A stretch of DNA of 64,000 bases from Triplophysa rosa. Its lineage: Eukaryota; Chordata; Actinopteri; Cypriniformes; Nemacheilidae. The notes beneath the pieces were generated by a model. The model was not told where the DNA came from, did not search any database, and saw only the letters and a program-made list of their open reading frames with translations. The DNA is taken from NCBI RefSeq assembly GCF_024868665.1, contig NW_026634180.1:1-64000 (forward strand), given 5' to 3'. A program made the translations under genes and the position numbers. Numbering within the stretch: the stretch's first letter is position 1; every line of letters starts with the position of its first letter. Positions 42,280 to 54,535 of this stretch are shown here, piece after piece.

Positions 42280-44149
42280 TATTTTTTTGCCTTTGGGGAC
42301 TCAACATGAACTGTGGATTATACTGTTTTTGTGGATTTTTTGAGACCTTCATCTTGTGGGATTTATTTGTCTTGTTTTCTGCCTGTGGGATTCAGACATG
42401 GACTGTATGGATTTATCACCAACTTCTTCCAGATAAGAATTGTTGTTTCTCTATTTATCACGTAAATGTGTTTGTATTTGTTGGTATTTATTGCACCTCT
42501 GTTTTGTGAGACATTCATCAAGTATTAATTCTCATGAATATATATCTTTGCATATTGTTGAATGTCTTTGTGGGTTGTTTATTTTTAGAGTAATGTTGGA
42601 AGCCATTTTATGAAGTCTAGCGAGTCCTCCCTAGTATAGATGTATAGCCAAAGCTGTTGCATGTTGCAAGCCAAAACTTTTTTAGTTGGATGAGTTGGAG
42701 GATAGGTTGCACTTATGTGGAGGCTGCAAGGGTCAATAAGCTGCCGAGCTCTCCAATTTTATCTTCGACCATGCTCTGCATTTTGAACATTTTCACTTTT
42801 CTCCTAATGGTACCCAGCCCTCCTATTTTCAACCCCTGCCTTCCAGCCAACTACCTTATTTTCTGTCACTCGAAAAACTAGAGATGCTTAGAGACACTGT
42901 AGAGATGCTTCAGCTCTCAGAGAACATGTCTAGTCTTTTGTGTTGTGTTATGTTTGAGGAAGGTCTCTGTACTGGTATTGTGATATTTTGGGGAATTGTA
43001 GCAATGCTCTTTTTGAATAATGCACTTTATAGTGGGAACTGTCATTGTGTGTCTGAATTTTAATATCCTATGGATAAACTATTAATTTAAATGAACTTAA
43101 TTAAATCAATATTAAAATAAAAAAAACTTGTTTCAATCCAGACAGCCATTTGTTACAATTGTTATAGTACTTTATACAACAGTTCTTTCTGGTTCTGGAA
43201 TCTGATTGGCTGAGAGCCATGCGATATTCCACCAGTATTACCATGGGAAGCGTTTCATTGTTTGTATCACTGTGCAACTAAGCTAAGTTGGAGTATGCTG
43301 TCCTGTCCCACACACACAAAGCAGTTTATCCTTTCCAGAATGTTTACTTGTGTGATCCTTTCTCCATTTTTTTGTAGAACTGAAATACAATAAACAATAA
43401 ATATATGAAATGACAAATTGCACGTACATTTATTTGATAACACATAAAGAGAATGCTTACAGATAGTAAATAAACTTGCAGGCATATCTTTATCCAAGGC
43501 AAAGTGAACTGAATGAAACGATTGATGAAAACGAAATGATTTATCTACACACCTGTTCCATCAAACTGTTGGATAAATGCAATTTGGCTGGAGTAGGAGT
43601 GTGGTAGCGCTCTATATAAGCGGCTGTGATTTCCTCCTGTACGCGGCCTCGTGCCTCTGGCCTGATCACAGCCATCCTGATATAGAGCCCTATCACACTC
43701 CTACTCCAGCCATGTTGCATTAATAAACATTGTGGTCATGGATTTAATATCCATATACTGGTAATGATAAAGCATCTGCCTAATTAAGAAAATATTTTTG
43801 TTTTTGTTATTTTTAATCAGGGAGAAGCATCAAATTGAATCTGAGTGTGTTTCTATATTTATGTCTTTGCAGATTTTGTGAAAATCATCATGCTGTTGTT
43901 GGTCACTTTCCAGACGAAGAATTCCATGGACACAGGTTTTTTTGCACACAATGAACTTGTAACTTTTTTACCTTCAAACCTAAATATCTTTTAGAGACCT
44001 CTAAATCTTAGCCATTGTTATAGTTTCGAATAGACCATCAGACACTGTTTTTGCTTCCATTTTGTCAACATGTTTTTGTACTAGTTGTACGTATTTACAA
44101 AAAAATACTGGATGCACTCTAAAAGTTTAACAGTTTTTTTTTCTTTTTG
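42280..44149. other. Non-coding with one imperfect foldback
   Basis: 43585-43630 and 43664-43711 form an imperfect stem of about 46 bases (GGCTGGAGTAGGAGTGTG and its inverse) around a GC-rich loop. Upstream, TTCTGGTTCTGGAATCTGATTGGCTGAGAG (from 43187) is a block I associate with fish MITEs. No exon recognised. Confidence 0.5.
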
Positions 44150-44298
44150 TGAAACAAATTACACAAAAAAATTATGTAAATTTGAATGCTGTGAAATCTA
44201 TGAAATATAGAGGGTATGCATTGGCGTTACTTTCCCACGTTAACATGTCGGGACACGCCTTGGGACACACTCCCCTGGGTGGCAAAACACCCAGCAAA

Positions 44299-44406
44299 AT
44301 GGCTGAGGAGAATAGGAGAAACAAAGCTAAAACTCGCAATTATTTGCTGAAATTACAAGCAGCTGGACTTGACGGTGATCCTTACGACTTCCCGACGACA
44401 AATTAA
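44299..44406 (+). pseudogene. Short ORF resembling the start of SWIM/YqaJ-type fish proteins
   Basis: The 35-codon frame begins MAEENRRNKAKTRNYLLKLQ and continues with GLDGDPYDFP before a stop. From memory this resembles the N-terminus of large fish proteins carrying a SWIM zinc finger and a YqaJ-type nuclease domain, which are numerous and scattered in fish genomes. The ATG sits at the edge of sequence shared by both foldback arms; in the right arm the coding part is deleted. Only the N-terminus is present and no downstream domain is seen, so function cannot be inferred. Confidence 0.4.
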
Positions 44407-44891
44407 TAAATGTAATATAAAGGAATCAGATGTTCCTGGACACTGAAATGTTGCGGGGAATTGCGTTTCCTGATATTTTATGGGATTACTTTTGTGTCAA
44501 TAAAAATGAACGCAAACTTTAAAAAAAAAGAACAAAAATATACAATGAGAAAGAAAAATAACACTTTGATAATGAAAACAATAAACTCAATTGCAAGAAT
44601 GTGACATGATTTTCAAATAAGCTGCTATTTTTCTTAACAATTTTCTAAGTTTCGTTTTTGCACATAATAGTTCTGAATTCGCTGCTAGATTTTTCATTTG
44701 CGCTTTTCAAGTTTTCGTTTACGCTTCTCTGGCAAAATCTCACGTGTAGGCGGGACTTATGGCAGCTTTATGCTGATTGGCTAGTGAGTTTTTTATTGAT
44801 AGCTCCTTGACAAGAATGTCAATACTGAAGACAGTACGGCTCTCACCAAATCCTTGGTGTTTCGAGTCTGACGTCATCACCCAAACGTGTT

Positions 44892-45944
44892 TAGGGCTGA
44901 AACGATTCCTCGAGTAACTCGAGTTATTCGAATACAAAAAATCATCGAGGCAATTTTTGTTGCCTCGAAGCCTCGTTTAATCCATTTAACTACAGTACAC
45001 ACGGAGCGCTGCGTTTCCCCACGGACCCTTATTACTGACGCACAGCCCGCTAAACTCTATTCAAGTTTCAGGGCTCTCAAGTCTCACGCATTCACCGCGA
45101 GACACACGCATTTTAGTCTGTTCACACGCATGTCTCATGCTGATAAATAAGTGATCGCTTATTGAAATGGTGAACTGCTATTTTACTTGGTTTTAGTCTA
45201 TTTTGCGAGTGAAACTTGTTTTCCGGCTGCATTGAGTCCATAAAACTAGATGCGGACTTGTGGACGCCGAATCATGTTATTTACACATGTCGTCTGGCTG
45301 TTCTGCGTGTCTGAGTGAATGTTAACGTGCTACACGCGTGATGCTCATGAATTTGTCTGCGTCTGCGCTGAATGAGCACATGAACTTAATCTCCAGAGTT
45401 GCTCTCTAAGAGTTTATTTCAGAACATTTTACTGAGTGAAGCTAACGCCCTAAAAAATAAGCGTCTTCCGACGACCTGCCAAAATAAAAGTCAGATTAAC
45501 TCGGTATTTTTATGTGGACAAATATATTACTATTTAATATTAAAAAAGAAACTAAAACTAATTTAGATAAACTAAATGCATCATGCATAAGCTGAAGTTA
45601 GTTGTTTACCTTTGAAATTATTCTTTCTATTTTTATTAATGTTTCTTATTTATACATTTGTATTAGGCCTATATTGCATTTTAATGTAATATGGCAATGG
45701 AATGTAGTAAATGGGTTTAGTTTTCACAGATATGAATTCGTGCAATTTCAGCAATAAATATGTAAATTTTTCTAAAAAAGGAAACAAATTAGTTGTGCAT
45801 TTTAAGAGACCTGTCTTATTTTCTCTTGTATATTTAGTATTGCTCTTTAATAAAGAAAACATACTTATTATCCGAATACCCGATTAATCGATGGAAAATC
45901 AGTAGAATACTCGATTACTAAAATAATCGATAGCTGCAGCCCTA
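44892..45944. mobile_element. hAT non-autonomous element with intact target duplication
   Basis: Ends TAGGGCTGAAACGATTCC and CGATAGCTGCAGCCCTA are flanked by the perfect 8-bp direct repeat AACGTGTT (44884-44891 and 45945-45952). An 8-bp duplication is the hAT hallmark. The internal sequence is colinear with the outer hAT at 39010-40930 minus the nested element. No transposase frame. Confidence 0.92.
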
Positions 45945-46002
45945 AACGTGTTTTTTCGTCAATTTGAACAATCATAGGTAGTATACTGTAGATGGTTAGA
46001 GT

Positions 46003-46047
46003 AAGGTTAGGGTTAGGGTTAAGGTTAGGGTGTGGGTTAGGGTAAAG
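46003..46047. repeat. Short degenerate TTAGGG array
   Basis: AAGGTTAGGGTTAGGGTTAAGG and variants give about five TTAGGG-like units near the centre of the foldback element. It is too short and imperfect to be a telomere. Confidence 0.85.
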
Positions 46048-46389
46048 GTTTCGTAAGACTTGAAACACCAAAGATTTAGTCAAAACCAACAAGCCACGCC
46101 CACGGATCTGACTCGAAACACCAAGGATTTAGTGAGAGCCGTCTTCAGTATCGACTTCCTGGTCAGGGAGCGGTCAATCCAAATCTCACTAACCAATGAG
46201 AGTAAAGTGGCCATAAGTCCCGCCCACACGTGAGATTTGTGCCAGAAAGGCGAACGAAAACTTAAGAAGCGTAAACAAATCTCGGAAAGTGCAAATGAAA
46301 AATCTTGCAGCAAATTCAAAACTATTATTTGCAAAAACGAAACTTAGAAAATTGTTACGAAAAATAGCAGTTTATTTGAAAATCATGTC

Positions 46390-46848
46390 TAGACATATGC
46401 CCGGTTAACCGAAAATATATATCACGTGATTTATGCACAACTTGTGAGTGAAGTACGGTAAAATGCTGCTGCATCCGAAAGCCAGAGGGCGCACTCGTGC
46501 AGAAACTCCAAATACGCACTGCAGAAGAAGACCATAACACACGTAGTAGTAGTAGGAAATGCCTAAGGACATGTTTTTATCACTGTTCCTCAAGCCTCCT
46601 CAGGTATTTTTATGATAATAAAGTATATTTATAATGATCATGTTTGACGGGTGTTGCTTTTTCAAATGCACGTTATAAGCGACTCAAACTCGCACTGCTT
46701 TTAGATCGAGCAGCATTTCCTACTGATCCCAGAGCCGTGCTTCACGGACAAGCTACGCATCAATGAAATAAACGATACCTTCCATTATCGCAGCCAGCTC
46801 GGTTTCAGCAGGTTTGGTGTTAACCGCGGTTAACCGGGCACATGTCTA
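46390..46848. mobile_element. hAT MITE with TAGACATRTGCCCGGTTAACCG termini
   Basis: The 459-bp element has inverted ends TAGACATATGCCCGGTTAAC and GTTAACCGGGCACATGTCTA, and a perfect 8-bp direct repeat ATCATGTC on both sides (46382-46389 and 46849-46856). It splits the right foldback arm; removal restores colinearity with the left arm. No coding frame. Confidence 0.92.
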
Positions 46849-47606
46849 ATCATGTCACATTCTTGCAATTGAGTTTATTGTTTTCATTATCAAAGTGTTT
46901 TTCTTTTTCTTTCTCACTGTATATTTTTGTTCGTTTTTAAAAGTTTGCTTTCATTTTTATTGACACAAAAGTAATCACATAATATTTTAGGCAGTCATTT
47001 TGCTGAGTGTTTTGCCACCCACAGTGGCACACTCCGGCATGCTCACGTGATGTTCACGTGGTAAAGTGACGACACGTCCATACCCTCTATACTGTTTAAA
47101 TTGTGTAATTGTAATTAAAAAATAAAGTAAATCTTGAGTAACTCAATATTTTTTGTGAATTTTAATATAAATATTTAAGTGTATGCAATGAACAGCACTC
47201 AGCAATGCAATCCAGGGCCACAGCTTTATTGCAGGCCCCCTCTCTAATGGCAATGGAGTAAGGTTTGCTACATTGGATCTTTTGGTGGGCTAACATAAAC
47301 AAATGGCCAAAGTGCCATCAGATAAGTCTGCTAGGACAACTGCCAAACACCCCTTACAGGGCAGGACGGAAGACCTTAAGGCCCGGGCATATTTGACTTT
47401 TCGCGTCCGTGTCCGTCTCCCACACAAACGCGTCCGCACAGCTTCCTGCGCATACTCATCACAGATTAAGTGCAGACGTCCGAGTTCAACACATGTGCAA
47501 TACAAAAGAGTGTGTGTGCTCTACCAGACCGTCAGAGGGCAGTGCTGAGTCGCGTCATTCACAGACCTACTGACAATTAATGATCGAGGAAGTGTTTTCG
47601 TCATTG

Positions 47607-48320
47607 ACAACAATCAGAATCAGAAAGAGCTTTATTGCCAAGTGTGCTTGGACACAAGGAATTTGTCTTAGTGACCGAAGCTTCCAGTGCACATAGGTTA
47701 AAAAGTGACAAGACAAAGGTAATAAAACATAAAAAATAAATATGTGAGAGACAATACACATTTGACAGAAAGGACAATATTAGACAAAAGGACAATAGAC
47801 AGTATATTGGATGTGCAGATGTGCTATATACAAATTATACTGTTATATACAAGTTATGCATGGGAATGTGGATGGCTGAATATTATATCAACAACATACT
47901 GTATGTATAATAAATATGAGTATATAGTTGTGTATTTCACATGTTTTTATTACACAGTAGAACATTTAACTGTTCAAGAGGTAGATGGACTGAGGGAAGA
48001 AACTTTTCCTATGTCTGATGTCTGTTTTGGTGTTCAGTGCTGTGTAGCGCCGACCAGATGGCAGAAGTTCAAAGAGAAAGTGTACGGGGTGTGAGGGGTC
48101 CAGAGTGATTTTGCGAGGAGTTTTACTCACTCTGGATGAGTACAGTCCTTGTAGATTGGGGAGGGTTGTGCCAGTGATTCGCTCAGCAGTCCGGACTATC
48201 CGTTGTAGTCTTCGGAGGTCAGTTTTTGCAGCTGAGCCGAACCAGACAGTTATGGAAGTGCAGCAGACAGATTCAATGACAGTTGAGTAGAACTGTAAGA
48301 GCAGCTTACAGAACAACAAC
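47607..48320 (-). mobile_element. Non-LTR retrotransposon 3' end
   Basis: On the plus strand it begins AATCAGAATCAGAAAGAGCTTTATTGCCAAG, the reverse of a common fish LINE 3' terminus, and its minus strand ends in a coding remnant. It is 5'-truncated. The exact clade (Rex1-like or another) cannot be fixed from this piece. Confidence 0.65.
47966..48319 (-). pseudogene. LINE polyprotein C-terminal piece
   Basis: The frame runs FYSTVIESVCCTSITVWFG, DLRRLQRIVRTAERI, LYSSRVSKTPRKI, DPSHPVHFLFELLPSGRRY and RKSFFPQSIYLLN. This is the region after the RT domain of fish LINE ORF2 proteins. The polymerase and endonuclease are missing. It is open but truncated at the 5' side. Confidence 0.7.
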
Positions 48321-48599
48321 CAAACAGTATGGAGAAGGACATTCTTCTAAGCTTACTGTTCTTGGTTTCGTGTGTATTGACCCCTAGTGGACTAGTGCAC
48401 TTTTTCACACATGCGCTGTTGTACGCGGCATGTCCACGCGGTCTCAAGAAATGGGCTGCACGCGGACAGGGTGTAAGGCCGACCGCGGACCCTTCTGATG
48501 ACGAAAATTGCGTCATGTGGATGGTGCGCAGACGCGGACGGACTAACCATACTTCCGCCTTTAGTTTTCCAAAGGATTTTGCCTTATCACCAAACCGCC

Positions 48600-48911
48600 T
48601 TCTACTCTTAGGCCAGGGCAGCCATAAACCTCCTCAGGACCTCCAGATGTGGCATGTAACAAACTGGTCATTCTCATAGCATTGGAATGGAAGAGTGCCA
48701 AATGCAATCTCCTCCTCATATGAAAAGGGATAAAAGTACATTTTCATCAGAAACTCTTTCTTCTGAGTCTCCCCTAGAGACTGAAAGAGATCACCCAAGT
48801 TCTGAGTCTTCCCTTTGGGGAGGCATAACAGATACAGCAAGTTCTGAGTCTCCAGCGAGACATTAACAGCAACACCCAAATTCTGAGTCGCTAGCCCATG
48901 CACCCAGAGAC
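48600..48911. repeat. Degenerate AAGTTCTGAGTC repeats
   Basis: Four variants of AAGTTCTGAGTCTCC occur between 48765 and 48895 at 40-60-base spacing. No known element is recognised; the segment directly precedes the L2 3' end. Confidence 0.55.
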
Positions 48912-49071
48912 AACTCAACTCAACTTTATTTATATAGCGCTTTTTACAAATTTCATTGTTACAAAGCAGCTGTACATAAGACATATTGACTATAAGCAAA
49001 CCAATTAAAGTTGTACCTGCAAAAACAAGAAAAAAATGAAAACAAAGACAGACAGACATACCCACATACAA

Positions 49072-49203
49072 AACACTCCACACACACAATATGCACACGT
49101 ACTAACACACAGACACACAGACACGTACACAGACAAGTACGCACACACGCACACACACGCGCACACGCGCACACACGCACACACACACACGCACACACAC
49201 ACA

Positions 49204-49240
<37 letters not shown>

Positions 49241-49246
49241 GCACAG
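49072..49246. repeat. Imperfect (CA)n tract in the L2 3' UTR
   Basis: The run alternates CA with CG/CCA interruptions. It is at the same position as in the L2 fragment at 26684-26822. Confidence 0.92.
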
Positions 49247-49879
49247 TGAGAGCACACATTTAAGATAAAGGAGAGAGAAGCACAGGTCAAATATAACAGA
49301 CTATAAATTCCTATATGCAATATTAATTAAGTAAAACTTTAAAATTCTAAAGCAGCCCCCCCGGCCAGGCAGATAGTGCAAAAACAGTATGCAAACGGTG
49401 GCGAGGAACCCAAAACTCTAATGGAGAAAAAAAACCTCAGGAGAACCCAGGCCCAACCAGGGGATTCCAGTTCCCCTCTGGCAAAAGCTGCTGCCTCTGC
49501 ACAAGCTCCAGAGAACTTGCACAACAAGGCTAAATAAAATAAATAAACTTAATAATAAAATAAATTATAGTTTAAGATTATCATTAATAATCTAATAGCA
49601 TTTGAAGTTTTGTGGTGAAGACATGTCAAGAGACCGCGTCCTTCTTTATCCAGCTCTATCATCTCAGCTCTTGTCAGGTCCCCACTTCCCATTCTCCGCT
49701 CTACCATCAGGTCAGGCCATGAACTGCATCCTGCTCGCTGTGGTAACCTTGGAACAATGAGACAAGACTGGCTGAGAGTAGAGTACTGTTCTGTACTCTT
49801 TGATGCAACAAGTACATCAGTTGTGTTTTTGGTTCCGGTTGATCTAACTAATGCAGCCTAAACCCTCTGAAGATTTATA

Positions 49880-51391
49880 TTATGGAAGAGTAGTGTATGC
49901 AAGATTAAAAAGATGCGTCTTTAGTCTAGATTTAAACTGACAGAGTGTGTCTGCCTCCCGGACAGTGCAGGGAAGACTATTCCAAAGTTTAGGCGCTAGA
50001 TAGGAAAAGGATCTACCACCTGCACTTGATTTTGAAATTCTAGGTATTACCAACTGACAGGACGCCTGAGAGCGTAATGCACGTGAAGGACTGTAATACA
50101 AAAGGAGTTCATTCAAGTACTGAGGAGCTAAACCATGTAAGGCTTTATAGGTAATAAGCAAGATTTTAAAGTTAACGCGATGCTTTATAGGTAACCAGTG
50201 CAAGGTTGACAGAACCGGGCTAATATGTTCATACTTTTTTGTACGTGTAAGAACTCGAGCTGCCGCGTTTTGGACCAATTGGAGTTTTTGTAATAAGCCT
50301 GCAGGGCAACCACCTAACAGTGCATTACAGTAATCTAGTCTTGATGTCATGAATGCATGAATTAACTTCTCTGCATCTGAGATTGACAGCATATGACGTA
50401 GTTTAGATATATTCTTAAAATGGAAAAACGCAATTTTACAGGTGTTGGCGACGTGGCTCTCAAATGACAGATTACTATCGAATAGAACGCCAAGATTCTT
50501 TGCTGACGACGAGGGTTTTATGGAACATCCGTCAATAGTTAAACAGTATTCTTGGTTGTTACTTATAGCAGTTTTCGGTCCAATAAGTAACACTTCCGTT
50601 TTGTCCGAGTTCAGTAATAAAAAGTTGTTACTCATCCAGTTTTTTATATCGACTATGCATTCCATTATTCGATGGAACTGCTGTGTTTCATGAGGCTTCG
50701 AGGAAATATAAAGTTGAGTATCATCAGCATAACAGTGAAAGCTAACTCCGTGTCGCTTTATTATATCTCCTAGAGGTAGCATGTATAATGCGAAGAGCAG
50801 AGGCCCTAAGACTGAGCCCTGTGGTACACCGTACTGGACTTGCGATTTGCGTGACACCTCATTGTTTATTGCTACAAATTGAAAACGGTCGGATAAATAA
50901 GATTTAAACCATTTCAAAGCTATTCCCTTAATGCCGACATAATTTTCGAGTCTATGTAGGAGTGTGCTGTGGTCAATGGTATCGAATGCAGCACTAAGGT
51001 CTAGCAGCACCAATAACGAGATACAACCTCGGTCAGACGCCAATAGCAGATCATTTGTAACTCTGATCAAAGCAGTCTCTGTACTGTGACATGCTCTAAA
51101 TCCAGACTGGAATTCTTCATTGATGTCATTCCTTTGGAGGAAGGAGCATAATTGAGTTGAAACTACTTTTTCCAGAATTTTAGATATGAAAGGTAGATTC
51201 GATATAGGCCTGTAGTTCCTTAGTTCTCTAGGGTCGAGTTGGGGTTTTTTGACAAGGGGCCTTATAACAGCCACCTTATATGCTTTAGGCACATGTCCTA
51301 ATGTCAGAGATGAGTTAATAATACCAAGAAGAGGATCTATAATTTCTGGGAGCATCTCTTTCAGTAGATTTGTAGGTATAGGGTCTAGCAT
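49880..51391 (-). pseudogene. L2 reverse transcriptase
   Basis: The 503-codon frame contains RNYRPISNLPFISKILEKVV, FQSGFRACHSTETAL, LLDLSAAFDTIDHSTLL (palm Asp), GVPQGSVLGPLLFALYM, the catalytic YADDTQLYIS, LGVLFDSNLSFESHV, and the C-terminal HISPVLSTLHWLPIKHRVNF ... APKLWNSLPCTVREA region, which are RT motifs in order for the CR1/L2 superfamily. It starts downstream of a TGA that interrupts the polyprotein. The RT domain looks uninterrupted, so the copy is fairly young. Confidence 0.9.
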
Positions 51392-51647
51392 TCATGTTGT
51401 TGATTTAGATGATCTAATGATTTTAGACAGCTCATCGTGATCTATGGTATAAAATAATTGCATTATCTCCTTAGGGGCGCTGTAGTTAGTTTGTTCAGCG
51501 GGTTTCACTTTTGATTGCATTGTTATAAATTTTTCTCTAATATCTTGGATTTTATATGTGAAGTAGTTCATAAATTCATCACTGCTATGCTGATATACAG
51601 GATCAGAAGTCACTGACGATTTATTTTTTGTTAATTTAGCCACTGTG

Positions 51648-52330
51648 TTAAATAAAAACCTTGGGGTTGTGCTGGTTTTCTTCTATTAGTGATGAAAAGT
51701 AGGCGGATCTAGAAGTTTTTAGGGCTTTCCTGTATTTTCGAATACTATCCTTCCATGCTGTACGAAATACCTCTAATTTAGTTTTCTTAAAGTTGCGCTC
51801 CATTTTTCGGGCCGCTTTCTTTAGAGCCTGAGTGAGTTCATTATACCACAGTGTTTGACTGCTGTTTTTAATCTTCTTTGAACGTAGAGGAGCAACTGTG
51901 TCTAGCGTTACCGAGAAGGTGGAATTAAGATGTTCAATGGTAGTGTCAAGATCTTCAACGTTATTTCTCATGCTAGCGATTTGAGACAATTCGGGCAGAT
52001 TATCGAGAAACGCTTCTTTGGTAGTTGAAGTTATTGTTCTACCATATTTGTAACAATGAGTTTGATTTGCAGCCATAGGCCAGTGAAGCAAACATAATAC
52101 CAGATAATGATCCGAAATGTCTTCACTCTGCTGAAGGATTTTAACGTCATCCACATTTATACCGTAAAACAATATTAAATCTAAAGTATGATTACGAAGG
52201 TGAGTGGGTCCTGACACATTGTTGACTAACGCCCATGGAGTTAAGAGTGTCTTTGAAAGCCATTCCTAAGGCATCTGTATCGTTAGCTACATGGATGTTA
52301 AAGTCACCAACGACAAGACTACAACAGATC
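51648..52330 (-). pseudogene. L2 endonuclease C-terminal part
   Basis: LVVGDFNIHV (catalytic Asp-Asn, 52310-52280 region), then after a frameshift near 52210 HLRNHTLDLILFYGINVDDV and ISDHYLV with the catalytic Asp-His, followed by a basic linker (KAARKMERNFKKTKLEVF). This is the APE-type endonuclease that nicks the target site. The N-terminal half is missing through 5' truncation. Confidence 0.85.
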
Positions 52331-53304
52331 AACTACATCCCGAGTCTACCGTCCAGCTCAGGAGAGCAAACCTTTACTTCAAGGTACCTTCGTCTATGCG
52401 TTCCAGATTGCACCACAGGCACGCACGCACACACACATGAAAGATTTCATGCATTTTGAAAGATTTATATAGCTGTTTATTTTTGTGATATTTACTAATA
52501 CAGTGTGGTATATTTTTTGTGCACTGCATAATCTACAGCAAAACCCAAAAAATGACATTTTTTCATTCTATAAAGGAAATTCATTTCTTTATCAAAAAGA
52601 TTTATAAAATAAAAGGAACCATTAAAAAACAGGACACCTTAAGTAGGATCACAATTGTTACATACCTTACAGTTACAGTAAATATTGCAGTGCATCTGTT
52701 TTATGTTTTATACTAATTTAGCCAATGTTCTATTCCCCTGAAACTACACACTCAACTACACCATTCAAAAACGTGTGTTGGGATGAAGTTGTTAAAAAAT
52801 ATATGAAATATTAATAAAATCACATATTTATTACCTACCCACACCATAAAAATGAGTTTGTCTTATCTGACATCCCCTTGTCATGAGTCTACATATTTAT
52901 AAAGCAAGTGTTTCATTGATTTCAAACAGGGCCGTCGCTGCCCATTTTGGCACCCTAGGCGAAATTGTTATCGGCACCCCCAAGAAATATAACACAATAA
53001 ACTTTGAGAAAACACACTTAATAATAATTGAACATGCCTAAATACAAGTTCACAAATACTGTATATTAAACCAGTACAAAATGAAATTACCTTCAAAAAA
53101 TATCTTGTAAATATACACATTACGCAATCTAATAAACATTGGCGTATCCAGGGACGGAGCCATGAGGGCACTGGCTCCTTCTGAAAAATGATTGCCCTAC
53201 CCAGCCCACCCCTCTAATTACTGTGAGGCTGTTGATCATAAATTCAAATCGTATTAATCAGATTTTGTTTGTATAAGTAACATGGTAAATTTATCTACTT
53301 TATG
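52331..53304. other. Non-coding, decayed repeats
   Basis: 52930-52985 has GGGCCGTCGCTGCCCATTTTGG and GGCACCCTAGGCGAAATTG, which look like a repeat terminus. 53140-53230 (GGCGTATCCAGGGACGGAGCC) also looks repetitive. No exon recognised. Confidence 0.4.
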
Positions 53305-53308
53305 CATG

Positions 53309-54535
53309 TGTAGCGGGTCCCGGCTAGGTCTCCGCTGGCAGATATATGTATAATCTTCTGATAGGAGTGTCCTGGAAATATTGGAAATATTACAAAGAAA
53401 TCAGCGACGCAGGACAACAGTTGCTCATTCTCCTTTCATTCGGATTATCTTTATTTTTAACTTCATTTTAACTTGGTATCTGCAATCATGAATTATTTTC
53501 TGTTCTTTTGTCTGCTTTGCATTGAAGCACAGGTTATATCCACATTTGGATAACATGAAGCCATATATTCTTCAAAGGTCTGTTTTTACATAAATGTCTC
53601 CTCACATATTTTCCAAACATTAATTTATCAAAATTTGTATGAAACCAAAAACAAACATTTTCCCTTTAACTCACATTTTCTGTCTATCTTCAATCATGTC
53701 TGCACTTCTCCCTTTAAACACCTGTCATTGTCCTCTCATGAAAAGAGTATTTTTGTAATAACTGTACATTTTATAAGTGTTCACTTTATACGACAGAATA
53801 AATCTCATTTGCAGTTAAACTGTATTACATTTTACACTATATGAACACAAACTTAAATAATAAACATGTCTGCCTCATAACTTGGTGCCCAGTCCTATGA
53901 ACTGAAACTGTATCATTGCCTAATATTAACACGTCCCCCGTAAAACAAGGCTGCAGCCGTAACTGGTCTTACTCGGTACATTAGCATTAACTTACTACCC
54001 TTTGAACATTGTACCACACACACAGCTGCTTTCCACACACAGCAATAACCCACAAATGCCCAGGAGCCACAGGGAACAAACAAAAGATATCAATAGATGC
54101 GGACGTCGGCCGCCATTTTCTCAACTACGTACCATCAGACTTAACCGTTTACACACTTGACATACTTTTAGCTTACAGACCACACATCACCGGGGATTAA
54201 TATTATCTTATAAACATCTGTAGTTACATAAAAGGTGTGTAACTAACCTGGAAATATTACAAAGAAATCAGCGACGCAGGACAACAGTTGCTCATTCTCC
54301 TTTCATTCGGATTATGAGCTCACCTTGCTCTGCGCATTGCTAAGGGTCCCAGAGTGATGCTGCTGGTGGGTGCTGCCACCCTGTGTCCATTTTATGAAAC
54401 AGCATGTCATTCTATGCTTCTTTGTAATCTCTCATTAGTAGTAGTAAGTCAGAATAAAATAAAATACAATTGCAATAGAAGGAAAGAAACAAAAAGTAAT
54501 AATCTCAACAAAACACTTATTTTGTGAGTATCACA
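53309..54535 (-). mobile_element. 3' LTR of Gypsy B
   Basis: 1,227 bp, starting TGTAGCGGGTCCCGGC and ending GAGTATCACA on the plus strand. It is about 134 bp longer than the other LTR because of extra sequence near 54290-54450. It contains two direct copies of a ~70-bp block (GAAATATTACAAAGAAATCA ... CATTCGGATTAT) at 53370-53446 and 54248-54316. A TG...CA boundary and CATG outside it support the end. Confidence 0.92.

Larger units (their letters stand above)
44150..47110. mobile_element. Large inverted-arm (foldback) element
   Basis: The left arm (44150-44875) and right arm (about 46070-47100) are diverged reverse complements. Shared words include GAGGGTATG, GGCAAAACAC, the TTTTGTGTCAATAAAAATGAA block, CAATTGCAAGAATGTGACATG and CACGTGTAGGCGGGACTTATGG. 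The arms were each hundreds of bases long before two hAT insertions (44892-45944 in the centre, 46390-46848 in the right arm). The outer ends are not sharply defined. The left arm alone keeps a short coding segment. Confidence 0.75.
47330..48560. repeat. GCGTCCG-rich DNA repeat carrying a LINE insertion
   Basis: 47378-47560 (GGCCCGGGCATATTTGACTT, GCGTCCGTGTCCGTCTCC) and 48440-48560 (CACGCGGACAGGGTG, GCAGACGCGGACGGACTAAC) look like the two inverted sides of one fish DNA element of unknown family, separated by the LINE 3' end at 47607-48320. Confidence 0.45.
48912..52330 (-). mobile_element. L2-type LINE, 5'-truncated
   Basis: Minus strand: endonuclease remnant (52330-51648), linker (51643-51392), RT and C-terminal domain (51391-49880), 3' UTR with a CA tract, and a terminus of AGCGCTATATAAATAAAGTTGAG repeats at 48912. 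Three disruptions are visible: a frameshift near 52210, one near 51650, and an in-frame stop at about 51394. L2/CR1 elements move by target-primed reverse transcription, and 5' truncation is normal. The 3' UTR is nearly identical to 26543-27136. Confidence 0.9.

Noticed and set aside
46003..46047. Chromosome end or fusion site
   Set aside because: Only about five imperfect units inside a transposon-like palindrome; too short for a telomere remnant claim.
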